From Bordetella parapertussis (GTDB lineage: Bacteria > Pseudomonadota > Gammaproteobacteria > Burkholderiales > Burkholderiaceae_D), in assembly GCA_945867725.1 (NCBI GenBank), contig CAMBJI010000137.1, positions 1-5,941 on the forward strand: a stretch of 5,941 nt of DNA. Reading direction: 5' to 3'. The position numbers were made by a program, and so were the translations under genes. Of this stretch, positions 5,789-5,941 are shown piece by piece. Under the pieces are notes generated by a model, which worked only from the letters and a program-made list of their open reading frames with translations, ran no database searches and was not told the DNA's origin. The number at the start of each line of letters is the position of its first letter. The stretch's first letter is position 1.

Positions 5789-5941
5789 TTAAACAAGATC
5801 AGCGCCGATGAGTCCGCCGTCTTTGCGTGTGATGACGATGGTGGCAGATCGTGGTCGCGCCTTGCCACCTTCGGGCCAGTGACTCAGGTAGCTCGTCGGA
5901 TCAGCGATATTGAAGTCTTTGCCGGTAGTAGTTTCGCCCGG
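5789..5941 (-). CDS. phoX: PhoX-family alkaline phosphatase, C-terminal 50 residues only
   Basis: An open frame enters from the right edge and ends with TAA at 5791-5789. The 50 visible residues begin PGETT, probably the end of an HPGE motif, and continue with DFNIADPTSYLSHWPEGG, RPRSATIVITRKDGG and LIGADLV. The order PGE, then SxWP, then PRSATxVIxRxDGGxIG before the stop is the characteristic C terminus of PhoX (DUF839 family). PhoX is a calcium- and iron-dependent periplasmic alkaline phosphatase exported by Tat that frees phosphate from organic monoesters. The rest, including catalytic residues and signal peptide, lies outside the window. It is on the same strand as olsB and 93 bases upstream. 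No convincing terminator is seen between them, so read-through is possible besides the internal promoter. Identification rests on a short tail, hence moderate confidence. Confidence 0.75.
   Translation of the reverse strand, partial: PGETTTGKDFNIADPTSYLSHWPEGGKARPRSATIVITRKDGGLIGADLV

Overview
The window looks like a chromosomal phosphorus-economy locus from a Gram-negative proteobacterium. A betaproteobacterium, perhaps Burkholderiales, is my best guess from the style of the proteins, the ppk1-sixA pair and a proteobacterial-type palindromic repeat. This placement is inference, because there is no rRNA or other taxonomic marker here. Base composition is moderate and codon use looks similar across all genes, so nothing suggests recent transfer.

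Layout: on the + strand, the C-terminal three quarters of polyphosphate kinase (ppk1, cut by the left edge) overlaps by one base a small SixA-type phosphohistidine phosphatase. About 350 bases without genes follow, holding a long near-perfect inverted repeat (37-base arms at 2188-2224 and 2252-2288). On the - strand, converging on ppk1-sixA, is a tightly overlapping four-gene operon. In order of transcription it encodes an OlsB-type ornithine N-acyltransferase (5695-4928), a PlcP-type metallophosphoesterase / phospholipase C (4910-4065), an Agt/MGDG-synthase-like diacylglycerol glycosyltransferase (4068-2869), and an unrecognised four-helix membrane protein (2872-2399). At the right edge, also on the - strand, lies the last 50 codons of what looks like a PhoX alkaline phosphatase.

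How the genes fit together: PhoX would release phosphate from organic esters. PlcP would remove phosphate-containing head groups from membrane phospholipids, leaving diacylglycerol. Agt would glycosylate that diacylglycerol into a phosphorus-free glycolipid. OlsB would start synthesis of phosphorus-free ornithine lipid. Ppk1 stores phosphate as polyphosphate. The 93-base gap between phoX and olsB carries three heptamers spaced exactly 11 bases apart that resemble a PhoB box (5751-5779), followed by a possible -10 and a strong Shine-Dalgarno. The most economical reading is a PhoB-controlled lipid-remodelling operon. The least explained parts are the membrane protein at the operon's end and the inverted repeat between the convergent transcription units.
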